In this document: in pieces, positions 29,272 through 34,680 of the stretch
Numbering within the stretch: the first letter of the stretch is position 1
How the letters are laid out: the number at the start of each line of letters is the position of its first letter
Virus record (IMG/VR): IMGVR_UViG_3300013233_000195
Location: 36,624-100,623 of that record
Length of the DNA stretch: 64,000 nt
DNA from: a virus
Direction: 5' to 3' (one strand)
The notes under the pieces: model-generated
What the model saw: only the letters and a program-made list of their open reading frames with translations
Database searches by the model: none
Told to the model about the DNA's origin: nothing
Translations under genes and position numbers: made by a program

Positions 29272-29588
29272 TGGTGGAGGTGGCGGGTATCGAGCCCGCG
29301 TCCATCAGCGAATCAACATTAGACTCTACATGCTTTTGCTTGGATTTCTAAGCTCCAAGCAGCTTGGCACCGGAGTTAGTTAAACAGCAACCTCGGAAAA
29401 CTGTGGTTCCGGTTCATGCGACACTCTTTCTCCCTCGAAACCGGGAAGAGAGGAGAAGAATGCTCCAACTTCAGTGAGTTGAAGGGTTACAATAGCTTCG
29501 TCAGTTATTGTGTTTGTTTTGGTCTTTTACGCAGCACCCTGCGGCATGCACTAATGATTACTTCCCTGTGTCGAATCCATTCACCCCC
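29272..29588 (-). ncRNA. ssrA: tmRNA (ssrA), phage-encoded
   Basis: 317 nt. The 5' end GGGGGTGAATGGATTCGAC and the 3' end GGACGCGGGCTCGATACCCG then CACCTCCACCA are typical tmRNA ends; 5' GGGGGTG pairs with 3' CACCTCC and CCA is encoded (29272-29274). Conserved GTGCATGCCG, a pk1-type hairpin (CGCAG GGTG CTGCG) and AAGCATGTAG are present. After AATAACT a frame opens at 29502 with GAC GAA GCT and stays open for 40 codons to TAA at 29380-29382. It ends in SEVAV, a plausible protease-tag tail. Usual tags are about 10 residues. tmRNA rescues stalled ribosomes and tags their products. Confidence 0.93.
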
Positions 29589-29784
29589 GTTGTTCTAAGA
29601 ATTTCCGTTCCTTTTCCGCTAGAATTCTGTGATGTTCGTCAAACCACTTATCTCGTAGCTCTTGTGAGATTGCGCCCATAGAGTACCAGTATTCAACTGT
29701 CCCAATGGACATCTTTTTGAGTAGTTTCCAGTCACAGGCTGGACAACGGCCTAGCCAATGACCCTGTGAACCATCACAATCCAT
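29581..29784 (-). CDS. Small protein with CxxC motif
   Basis: 67 aa from ATG 29784 (TTGGAGG upstream). CPACDW and a helical, charged second half (DKWFDEHHRILAEKERKF). The stop codon lies in the first bases of the tmRNA. Unknown function. Confidence 0.5.
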   Translation of the reverse strand: MDCDGSQGHWLGRCPACDWKLLKKMSIGTVEYWYSMGAISQELRDKWFDEHHRILAEKERKFLEQRG

Positions 29785-29798
29785 AATACCTCCAAGTT

Positions 29799-29886
29799 TG
29801 GTGCCGGAAGCGGGATTCGAACCCGCACGCCCCAATGGGACAGAGGATTTTAAGTCCCCCCGGTCTACCTATTCCACCATTCCGGC
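29799..29886 (-). tRNA. tRNA-Leu (TAA)
   Basis: Class II tRNA with long variable arm; acceptor GCCGGAA/TTCCGGC, anticodon loop CTTAAAA, encoded CCA at 29799-29801. Confidence 0.9.
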
Positions 29887-29889
29887 ACT

Positions 29890-29963
29890 TGGCTGGGCTG
29901 AGAGGAATCGAACCTCTGAAGGGTGGTTCAGAGCCACCCATTTTACCACTAAATTACAGCCCA
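29890..29963 (-). tRNA. tRNA-Gln (CTG)
   Basis: Anticodon arm GGTGGCTCTGAACCACC (CTG), T arm GAGGTTCGATTCCTC, encoded CCA at 29890-29892. Confidence 0.9.
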
Positions 29964-29970
29964 ACATAAT

Positions 29971-30046
29971 TGGCAGGTCGCGTAGGATTCGAACCCACAT
30001 CTTCTGGTTTTGGAGACCAGCATCTTCCCGGTTAGACCAGCGACCT
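29971..30046 (-). tRNA. tRNA-Trp (CCA)
   Basis: Acceptor AGGTCGC/GCGACCT, anticodon arm CTGGTCTCCAAAACCAG (CCA), encoded CCA tail at 29971-29973. Confidence 0.9.
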
Positions 30047-30048
30047 AT

Positions 30049-30135
30049 TGGTGCCCCAAGAGGGACTCGAACCCTCACGCCACTAGGACAACAGTTTCTA
30101 AGACTGTCGCGTCTGCCTTATTCCGCCATCGGGGC
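30049..30135 (-). tRNA. tRNA-Leu (TAG)
   Basis: Class II tRNA; anticodon arm CAGTCTTAGAAACTG, acceptor GCCCCGA, encoded CCA at 30049-30051. Its first 18 bases are also the 3' end of the 30118 gene. Confidence 0.9.
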
Positions 30136-30333
30136 ATCTAGTTCTACAAGTTTCTTGGTTTTCTCCTCAGGGCATTCTTCTACTCTGAATCGAGTTTTGC
30201 AGTGTAAGCATGTTGCAAACGTGGTATGCTCATGGGGCCACCTGGTATGGACGAGCTTGAAATACTTCCCCCAGCAGTAGGGACATAGTATGGCGCGGCC
30301 CCCAGGATCATTGGTAATAACGTCCACAGCCAT
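30118..30333 (-). CDS. Zinc-ribbon protein A
   Basis: 71 aa, AAGGAGATAAAGTAA before the ATG. CPYC and CLHC (residues 17-45) form a four-Cys zinc ribbon. It is a tandem paralogue of the next gene (shared spacing and CxxCxxxF pattern). Its last 18 bp, including the stop, lie inside tRNA-Leu(TAG). Confidence 0.55.
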   Translation of the reverse strand: MAVDVITNDPGGRAILCPYCWGKYFKLVHTRWPHEHTTFATCLHCKTRFRVEECPEEKTKKLVELDAPMAE

Positions 30334-30549
30334 TTACTTTATCTCCTTAGTAGGAGGTACAATGCAAGTTAGTCCTCTAAGTTCTTTCTCATAGTCATAA
30401 TCTAATCTGAACTTTGCCTTACACTTTATACAAGTAACTTGAAAGGCTCCATTGATCTTTCTCTTTGAGGCTTTGAACCTGTCATTATCACAGAAGCGGC
30501 AGAGGAGAGGAAGCCCCTCTGCTCCATTAGTAAGAGTTAGAATGTACAA
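30334..30549 (-). CDS. Zinc-ribbon protein B
   Basis: 71 aa with a TTG start at 30549, six bases after AAAGGAG. CRFC and CIKCKAKFRL form a zinc ribbon like that of the adjacent gene. Unknown function. Confidence 0.55.
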   Translation of the reverse strand: MYILTLTNGAEGLPLLCRFCDNDRFKASKRKINGAFQVTCIKCKAKFRLDYDYEKELRGLTCIVPPTKEIK

Positions 30550-30566
30550 CTTCTACTCCTTTTAGT

Positions 30567-30649
30567 TGGTGCCCAAGGTGGGATTCGAACCCACACGCCC
30601 GAAGGCGCGGTTTTTGAGACCGCTGTGTATGCCATTCCACCACTTGGGC
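30567..30649 (-). tRNA. tRNA-Leu (CAA)
   Basis: Class II tRNA; acceptor GCCCAAG, anticodon arm GCGGTCTCAAAAACCGC (CAA), encoded CCA at 30567-30569. Confidence 0.9.
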
Positions 30650-30656
30650 ACTTGTA

Positions 30657-30860
30657 AATACATCCCTGTTCTCTCCCCCCGCAGACAGAGATAGAGGGAG
30701 AAACCTCCTGCACCACGCAGCGGTTCAGGCTGTCTGTCCTATGTGAACCGCCTCCTCGGGACATGTTGTGGGGAGGGGCAGAACGGGGTCTCCAAAGTCC
30801 CCTTTTTGCTGAAGTCCGAGTTGGAGAAGGGACAACAGCCTTTTCTAACCCCTACCCCGT
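30657..30860 (-). ncRNA. Gene-free segment, possible structured RNA
   Basis: About 200 bp between two tRNAs with no convincing ORF. The minus strand has GCGGTTCA/TGAACCGC arms (8 bp) and two interleaved complementary pairs (GTCCC/GGGAC and TCTCCAA/TTGGAGA) near 30789-30833. No known RNA family was recognised; it may be a tRNA remnant or a new small RNA. Confidence 0.25.
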
Positions 30861-30864
30861 CTGT

Positions 30865-30940
30865 TGGTGCCGTGTGCGGGGTTTGAACCCGCGTCGCAGG
30901 GTTGAGAACCCTACATCCTATCCGACTAGACGAACACGGC
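30865..30940 (-). tRNA. tRNA-Glu (CTC)
   Basis: Acceptor GCCGTGT/ACACGGC, anticodon arm AGGGTTCTCAACCCT (CTC), encoded CCA at 30865-30867. A second Glu isoacceptor beside Glu(TTC). Confidence 0.9.
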
Positions 30941-30941
30941 A

Positions 30942-31017
30942 TGGTGGCTGTGGGAGGAATCGAACCCCCATTTTCTGGGTGTAAACCAGAAGCCTTAGGC
31001 CATTAGACTACACAGCC
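30942..31017 (-). tRNA. tRNA-Val (TAC)
   Basis: Acceptor GGCTGTG/CACAGCC, anticodon loop TTTACAC, T arm GGGGGTTCGATTCCTCC, encoded CCA at 30942-30944. Confidence 0.9.
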
Positions 31018-31022
31018 ATAAT

Positions 31023-31100
31023 TGGTAGTGCCGGTAGGATTTGAACCCACGACCAATGGCATATAAGGCCACCACTCTGACCAGACTGAGTTACGGCACC
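31023..31100 (-). tRNA. tRNA-Ile (TAT)
   Basis: Anticodon loop CTTATAT, anticodon TAT, reading AUA directly; most bacteria read AUA with a modified CAT tRNA instead. Acceptor GGTGCCG with a first G-U pair; encoded CCA at 31023-31025. Confidence 0.88.
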
Positions 31101-31108
31101 AGGTATTG

Positions 31109-31196
31109 TGGCGGTAGGTGTGAGATTCGAACTCACGGCGCTGTTACACGCTCACGCTTTCCAGACGTGTGCATTAGTCCACTCTGCCAACCTACC
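31109..31196 (-). tRNA. tRNA-Ser (GGA)
   Basis: Class II tRNA with long variable arm; anticodon arm CACGTCTGGAAAGCGTG (GGA), acceptor GGTAGGT/ACCTACC, encoded CCA at 31109-31111. Confidence 0.9.
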
Positions 31197-31201
31197 GAAA
31201 A

Positions 31202-31279
31202 TGGTCTCCAAGGCGGGATTCGAACCCGCGACCCCCCGGTCCCAAGCCGGGCGCTCTGGCCATTCTGAGCTACTCGGAG
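31202..31279 (-). tRNA. tRNA-Pro (TGG)
   Basis: Acceptor CTCCGAG/CTTGGAG, anticodon arm CCGGCTTGGGACCGG (TGG), T arm GCGGGTTCGAATCCCGC, encoded CCA at 31202-31204. Confidence 0.9.
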
Positions 31280-31280
31280 A

Positions 31281-31427
31281 TTATCTCTTCTTCTTCCTGC
31301 GTCTTGTTGCCGCAGCCTTCTTGGCCGCTTTCTTCCTCTTCTTCTTTGTTTCTTTTGCCCAACGCTTTGCAATGTCGGGATGAAACTTCCATAGAAAGCG
31401 CCTTTGCTTATCGCTCTTGAATGGCAA
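31281..31427 (-). CDS. Small basic protein (PFKSxKQRRFL family)
   Basis: 48 aa from a TTG at 31427, eight bases after GGAGG. The opening PFKSDKQRRFLWKFHPDIAK matches a family of very small phage proteins that usually begin MPFKSxKQR. The tail is an extreme Lys/Ala/Arg run. Probably binds nucleic acid; role unknown. Confidence 0.6.
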   Translation of the reverse strand: MPFKSDKQRRFLWKFHPDIAKRWAKETKKKRKKAAKKAAATRRRKKKR

Positions 31428-31440
31428 CGCAACCGCCTCC

Positions 31441-31914
31441 TTATGACTTCTTGGCCTTTCCTCGCACACGCTGTAACTTGATGCGCCCACAATCAATCTC
31501 AAAATGGCGGGCAACAGCAGTTACATATAGTTTCTTTGCCTTAGCTTCGCGCATAAGATTAACTCGCCTCTTACGAGAAGATCCCCAAAAGATGTCATTG
31601 TCGCCATCTTCTTTGTCATGTTCTTTGTAGAATAGCAAAGAAACCAGACCACCGGGCATAACTCGTATACTATGCTCTTTACTATGCCAAGCGGCCAAGT
31701 GCTTATAGTCACTTGTCCAATATGATTCTGCTGGTACAAAGCGACTAAGCACTGTGCAGATCACTGCTAAGGCTTCTCGCAAAGAAGCTCTATATCGAAG
31801 GCCCTCCTCATCCTCAATAATAGCTCTCCGAGTTGGAAGAGACCAATTAAGCCCTTGTTCAATCTTCAGAGCGAGTCTTTTGGCTTCGGCTGAATCTATG
31901 TTGAGTTTAGCCAC
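31441..31914 (-). CDS. Hypothetical protein
   Basis: 157 aa from GTG 31914 (AAAGGA eight bases upstream); a longer form from a GTG at 31950 is possible. Helical N-terminus, an aromatic middle (ESYWTSDYKHLAAW), and a basic end. No family recognised. Confidence 0.5.
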   Translation of the reverse strand: MAKLNIDSAEAKRLALKIEQGLNWSLPTRRAIIEDEEGLRYRASLREALAVICTVLSRFVPAESYWTSDYKHLAAWHSKEHSIRVMPGGLVSLLFYKEHDKEDGDNDIFWGSSRKRRVNLMREAKAKKLYVTAVARHFEIDCGRIKLQRVRGKAKKS

Positions 31915-31941
31915 CTTAGTGTTCCTTTGTAAAGTCCGTTG

Positions 31942-31996
31942 GGAGAGCACAGTCGCACTAACGCCAAGAACGCTTAAAAGGGTAACTGTGCTCTCC
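31942..31996. repeat. 12-bp inverted repeat between gene and tRNA
   Basis: GGAGAGCACAGT (31942-31953) and its exact complement (31985-31996) are 31 bp apart, between tRNA-Met and the 31914 gene start. It could form a processing hairpin or operator. Confidence 0.5.
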
Positions 31997-32002
31997 CGCC
32001 AA

Positions 32003-32076
32003 TGGTGGCTGTGGGTGGACTCAAACCACCTTAGTCGGCTTATGAAACCAATGCCCTATCTATAGACGACACAGCC
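32003..32076 (-). tRNA. tRNA-Met (CAT), elongator or Ile-lysidine type
   Basis: Acceptor GGCTGTG/CACAGCC, anticodon loop TTCATAA, encoded CCA at 32003-32005. Which CAT function it serves cannot be told from sequence; a TAT-Ile tRNA makes the Ile role less needed. Confidence 0.85.
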
Positions 32077-32078
32077 TT

Positions 32079-32155
32079 TGGGAGCGGGAGTGGGAGTCGA
32101 ACCCACGATCTCTGGCACATGAAACCAGCGAGGACGGCCTCTCCTCCATCCCGCA
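32079..32155 (-). tRNA. tRNA-Met (CAT), initiator-like
   Basis: Anticodon loop TTCATGT. The first acceptor position is unpaired (T1 opposite T72), as expected for an initiator, but the GGG/CCC anticodon-stem signature of bacterial initiators is absent. Encoded CCA at 32079-32081. Confidence 0.75.
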
Positions 32156-32158
32156 ACT

Positions 32159-32359
32159 CTATTGTTCTAAAACCCGAACATTGAAGCCCAAGCCAACCTT
32201 CATTCCAAGAATGCTTTTCTTAGAAGCCTCAGCGTAGCTTGTGAACTTTTGAGCGTCCTCCTTATCATGTACAAACATTCTACCATCCCAAAAAGCTATT
32301 GGAAACCAACCTATCTTCTTAGGGTAGTTATAATGCTTTTCCAGTACGATATAGAACAC
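32159..32359 (-). CDS. Small hypothetical protein
   Basis: 66 aa from GTG 32359 after GGGGG. Aromatic and basic (YNYPKKIGWFPIAFWDG). It is the first gene of the unit started at 32427, followed by two Met tRNAs. Unknown. Confidence 0.5.
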   Translation of the reverse strand: MFYIVLEKHYNYPKKIGWFPIAFWDGRMFVHDKEDAQKFTSYAEASKKSILGMKVGLGFNVRVLEQ

Positions 32360-32398
32360 TCAGTCACCCCCGAGGGGAGAGCCCCCACCGACGCGAGC

Positions 32399-32427
32399 AT
32401 TATACCACGCCGCCGCTCCGGTGTCAA
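32399..32427 (-). promoter_or_regulatory. Consensus sigma70 promoter
   Basis: Minus strand TTGACA (32422-32427), 17-bp spacer, TATAAT (32399-32404), extended -10 TGG. It feeds the tRNA/tmRNA block 32359-26856. Confidence 0.88.
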
Positions 32428-32434
32428 GGGAAAA

Positions 32435-32698
32435 TCACAGGCCGCCGAGGGTGCGCAGCTCCTCGTCGATCTCGTGGAGTTCTTTTACCGCCCATTGGCG
32501 ATCAAGGAGAACAAGACCAATTTCAAAGAGTTCAGAGCGAGTCATCGGCCTTTCTCCAGCCTCTTTGCGCTTTTCATTCTCCTCTTTCAACTTCTGAACC
32601 AACCGGAACATGACCGGAGCAAATGGCTGGTGTATATACACCGAGTATTGTCCATAGAACATGTCCTTGTTGGACTTTAGCCGGATCTTTCTAGTCAC
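32435..32698 (-). CDS. Small helical protein
   Basis: 87 aa from GTG 32698, five bases after GGAGG; a TTG four codons upstream is the alternative. A helical, charged protein (VQKLKEENEKRKEAGERPM) with a possible ribbon-helix-helix-like segment (MTRSELFEIGLVLL). Role unknown. Confidence 0.5.
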   Translation of the reverse strand: MTRKIRLKSNKDMFYGQYSVYIHQPFAPVMFRLVQKLKEENEKRKEAGERPMTRSELFEIGLVLLDRQWAVKELHEIDEELRTLGGL

Positions 32699-32711
32699 CG
32701 TATCCTCCAAG

Positions 32712-32785
32712 TGGAGCGGGCTATGGGATTCGAACCCATATGAACGGGGTGGAAACCCGACATGTTGCCATTACATCAAGCCCGC
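32712..32785 (-). tRNA. tRNA-Gly (TCC)
   Basis: Acceptor GCGGGCT with U73 discriminator, anticodon loop TTTCCAC, T arm ATGGGTTCGAATCCCAT, encoded CCA at 32712-32714. Confidence 0.9.
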
Positions 32786-32793
32786 AATGATTG

Positions 32794-32895
32794 AGAAGCA
32801 TTGTAGTAGTGGGATTCGAACCCACACAACCACCAACTACATCTTTTGGGTTGCAACTTGGTTTCCCTTCCAACTTGGGATACTACGATACTTCT
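32794..32895 (-). ncRNA. Aberrant tRNA-like structure
   Basis: A tRNA-like fold with a perfect T arm (GTGGGTTCGAATCCCAC), a D arm (TCCC/GGGA), a variable region, and an anticodon-position stem ACCAA/TTGGT. The loop of that stem is 21 nt instead of 7. The acceptor stem extends to 15 bp (AGAAG...GTAGTA with TACTAC...CTTCT; one mismatch, one wobble), and no CCA is encoded, unlike every other tRNA here. Either a decayed tRNA with a 14-nt insertion or a functional tRNA mimic. Confidence 0.5.
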
Positions 32896-32899
32896 CCGT

Positions 32900-32973
32900 T
32901 GGAGCAGCAGATGGGAATCGAACCCATGTACCTCCGTTAGTAACGGAGGATTCTACCACTGAATTACTACTGC
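32900..32973 (-). tRNA. tRNA with Gly-type body and ACT anticodon
   Basis: Perfect cloverleaf: acceptor GCAGTAG/CTGCTGC, loop TTACTAA giving anticodon ACT, encoded CCA at 32900-32902. The short variable region, G1-C72, C2-G71 and U73 are Gly-type features, but the anticodon would read AGU (Ser). Charging identity is therefore unclear. Confidence 0.75.
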
Positions 32974-33000
32974 GAATATGTTAAGCCAAAGTGTGTGAGT

Positions 33001-33102
33001 TTACAAATACTCCTCAGGATCACCCTTACAGCTAGAGTCAAAGGAATCAGGAGAACAGAAAAGTTCATACAGAAACAGAAAGAAGCCCGAAGAAAGAAAC
33101 AT
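33001..33102 (-). CDS. Tiny hydrophobic peptide
   Basis: 33 aa (MFLSSGFFLFLYELFCSP, then a polar tail) with TAGGAGGG upstream of ATG 33102. One hydrophobic N-terminal segment could insert in the membrane. It is the only candidate gene in this inter-tRNA gap. Confidence 0.4.
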   Translation of the reverse strand: MFLSSGFFLFLYELFCSPDSFDSSCKGDPEEYL

Positions 33103-33131
33103 TGGAAACCCTCCTATCTTTTTAGAGACAT

Positions 33132-33208
33132 TGGGGCGACGGGTGGGACTTGAACCCACTCAGTCCGGGTCACAGCCGGAGGGACTAACCAGTTATCCTA
33201 CCGCCGCC
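33132..33208 (-). tRNA. tRNA-His (GTG)
   Basis: Anticodon arm CCGGCTGTGACCCGG (GTG), C73 discriminator and an extra 5' G, as usual for His; encoded CCA at 33132-33134. Confidence 0.9.
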
Positions 33209-33224
33209 ATTATTCTGTGGAGAG

Positions 33225-33298
33225 CGCCTTCTCTGTTAGACCATCGGTGAACGATCAACCCCACCTTACGGGATTTGAACCCACATCTCTCTCCGTGC
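33225..33298 (-). pseudogene. tRNA remnant
   Basis: GTGGGTTCAAATCCCG (a T arm) is present near 33268-33284, and a D-arm-like GGTCTAACAGAGAAGGC lies near 33226-33244. The two pieces are in the wrong order to form one cloverleaf. Likely debris of former tRNA genes in the array. Confidence 0.4.
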
Positions 33299-33373
33299 TG
33301 GCTGCTAGGGTGGGATTTGAACCCACACTTTGACGATTAACAGTCGCCAGCTCTACCATTAAGCTACCTAGCA
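33299..33373 (-). tRNA. tRNA-Asn (GTT)
   Basis: Anticodon loop CTGTTAA, acceptor TGCTAGG/CCTAGCA, T arm GTGGGTTCAAATCCCAC, encoded CCA at 33299-33301. Confidence 0.9.
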
Positions 33374-33377
33374 ATTT

Positions 33378-33453
33378 TGGTGGACGAGGGAAGATTTGGA
33401 CTTCCGACCACCGACGTATCAGATCGGCACTCTGACCCCTGAGTTACTCGTCC
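33378..33453 (-). tRNA. tRNA-Ile (GAT)
   Basis: Acceptor GGACGAG/CTCGTCC, anticodon loop CTGATAC. The T loop reads TCCAAAT, so position 55 is C instead of the near-universal U. Encoded CCA at 33378-33380. Its 5' end overlaps the 33444 gene by 10 bp. Confidence 0.85.
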
Positions 33454-33653
33454 ACATTTTTACTATAGTCTTCAACAACTCGAATGGAAACCTTCACAAC
33501 TCCCTTTCGAGTGAGGGGAGGAGGAATGTCTCCCTTTTCTCGAAAGATCCTCAAACTAAGTCCAGGAGTACGATAGAAGAATCCAAACTCTTGCTTAGAA
33601 ACGTATCCTACTGAGTCAAGAATTTCCGATGTTGTGTTGTCCTGATCTATCAT
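33444..33653 (-). CDS. Small hypothetical protein
   Basis: 69 aa from ATG 33653 (GGAGATAAGA upstream). A short acidic N-terminus, then a basic beta-rich part (LTRKGVVKVSIRVV). Residues 14-45 could be an HTH of the MerR or excisionase type (VGYVSKQEFGFFYRTPG). Its stop lies in tRNA-Ile(GAT). Confidence 0.5.
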   Translation of the reverse strand: MIDQDNTTSEILDSVGYVSKQEFGFFYRTPGLSLRIFREKGDIPPPLTRKGVVKVSIRVVEDYSKNVDE

Positions 33654-33669
33654 TCTTATCTCCTCAAAG

Positions 33670-33746
33670 TGGAAGGGGTGGTCGGATTCGAACCGACGAT
33701 TGCGAGGTTCAAAGCCTCGTGTCTTTGTCCACTTGACGACACCCCT
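33670..33746 (-). tRNA. tRNA-Gln (TTG)
   Basis: Acceptor AGGGGTG/CACCCCT, anticodon arm CGAGGCTTTGAACCTCG (TTG), encoded CCA at 33670-33672. Confidence 0.92.
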
Positions 33747-33749
33747 GTT

Positions 33750-33825
33750 TGGTGGACGGGGCGGGATTCGAACCCGCATTTCACGGCTTGCAAGGCCGGT
33801 GTGTTCCCATTACCACTACTCGCCC
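33750..33825 (-). tRNA. tRNA-Ala (TGC)
   Basis: Anticodon loop CTTGCAA, T arm GCGGGTTCGAATCCCGC, acceptor GGGCGAG with a G-U pair, encoded CCA at 33750-33752. Confidence 0.88.
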
Positions 33826-33829
33826 AAAA

Positions 33830-33904
33830 TGGTGACTTCCCTGGGACTTGAACCCAGCCTGCGGGGGCTTCAACCCCGTGCTCTACCAGATGAGCTAGGA
33901 AGTC
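33830..33904 (-). tRNA. tRNA-Phe (GAA)
   Basis: Acceptor GACTTCC/GGAAGTC, anticodon loop TTGAAGC, T arm CTGGGTTCAAGTCCCAG, encoded CCA at 33830-33832. Confidence 0.92.
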
Positions 33905-33912
33905 AGTTTTTC

Positions 33913-33987
33913 TGGAGCCCTGCCTCGGATTCGAACCGAGATCTCCCACCTTACAAGAGTGGTATCATGCCATTAGACCAACAGGGC
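33913..33987 (-). tRNA. tRNA-Thr (TGT)
   Basis: Acceptor GCCCTGT, anticodon loop CTTGTAA, T arm CTCGGTTCGAATCCGAG, encoded CCA at 33913-33915. Confidence 0.92.
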
Positions 33988-33991
33988 AAAC

Positions 33992-34067
33992 TGGAGCTAC
34001 CGGCGTGATTCGAACACGCATCTCCTGTCTTACGAGAACAGTATCTTACCCATTAGACTACGGTAGC
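33992..34067 (-). tRNA. tRNA-Thr (CGT)
   Basis: Acceptor GCTACCG/CGGTAGC, anticodon arm CTGTTCTCGTAAGACAG (CGT), encoded CCA at 33992-33994. Confidence 0.92.
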
Positions 34068-34068
34068 A

Positions 34069-34143
34069 TGGAGCCGAAGAGCGGACTCGAACCGCTATCT
34101 CTTCCGTACCAAGGAAGGCTCTTGCCCTTAGAGCTACTCCGGC
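34069..34143 (-). tRNA. tRNA-Thr (GGT)
   Basis: Acceptor GCCGGAG, anticodon arm CTTCCTTGGTACGGAAG (GGT), T arm GCGGTTCGAGTCCGC, encoded CCA at 34069-34071. Third Thr isoacceptor in a row. Confidence 0.92.
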
Positions 34144-34144
34144 A

Positions 34145-34219
34145 TGGAGTCCGTGGGAGGATTCGAACCTCCGCATAGGTGGGTTGCAGCCACCCGCTTT
34201 GCCACTTAGCTACACGGAC
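34145..34219 (-). tRNA. tRNA-Cys (GCA)
   Basis: Acceptor GTCCGTG/CACGGAC with U73, anticodon arm GGTGGCTGCAACCCACC (GCA), encoded CCA at 34145-34147. Confidence 0.92.
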
Positions 34220-34555
34220 CTATGTAATCGTATAAACTGCAAACTCAATCAGAAGCTCAAAGACCTTGGCCTCCACAAACTCTGGGAGATAGGGAATGTC
34301 AATGAGACGATTCACTGCCTCCACAGCAACCTTCTTCTTATCCGCGCTAGTCCAGTTGCCCACTTCATCGGCAACTCGCTCAACCACATCGACTACTCCA
34401 AGGACAGCGGAAAAGATCACGCGCATGGAGTCAAGACTCCAACCGGACATACCGTGCAATTGAGTATTAACAGTAGACAACTCCTCAAGAATCAAGTCTA
34501 CCGCCGTATCTGGAGTAACTCCTTGGTAATCGGGAAGATCATTTGCTTTGACCAT
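34220..34555 (-). CDS. Helical hypothetical protein
   Basis: 111 aa, GGAGGCGTTAG before the ATG. Long amphipathic helices (AVLGVVDVVERVADEVG). Located between tRNA-Tyr and tRNA-Cys; the stop is flush with tRNA-Cys. Unknown. Confidence 0.5.
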   Translation of the reverse strand: MVKANDLPDYQGVTPDTAVDLILEELSTVNTQLHGMSGWSLDSMRVIFSAVLGVVDVVERVADEVGNWTSADKKKVAVEAVNRLIDIPYLPEFVEAKVFELLIEFAVYTIT

Positions 34556-34577
34556 CTAACGCCTCCTTGTTAGAAAA

Positions 34578-34668
34578 TGGTGGCAGGGGAAGGATTTGAA
34601 CCTTCGATGTTCAGCACATGGGCACCTGTTTTACAGACAGGCTCGTTCAACCGCTCCGACACCCTGCC
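34578..34668 (-). tRNA. tRNA-Tyr (GTA)
   Basis: Class II tRNA with long variable arm; anticodon arm CCTGTCTGTAAAACAGG, acceptor GGCAGGG/CCCTGCC, encoded CCA at 34578-34580. Confidence 0.92.
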
Positions 34669-34680
34669 AAGAGTGTTCCT

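Noticed and set aside
30763-31268. Plus-strand ORFs across the tRNA clusters (also near 29798, 26938 and 33669)
   Set aside because: Their repeated GGIRTRxPxVPS- or GFEPA-type peptides are just translations of tRNA T arms.
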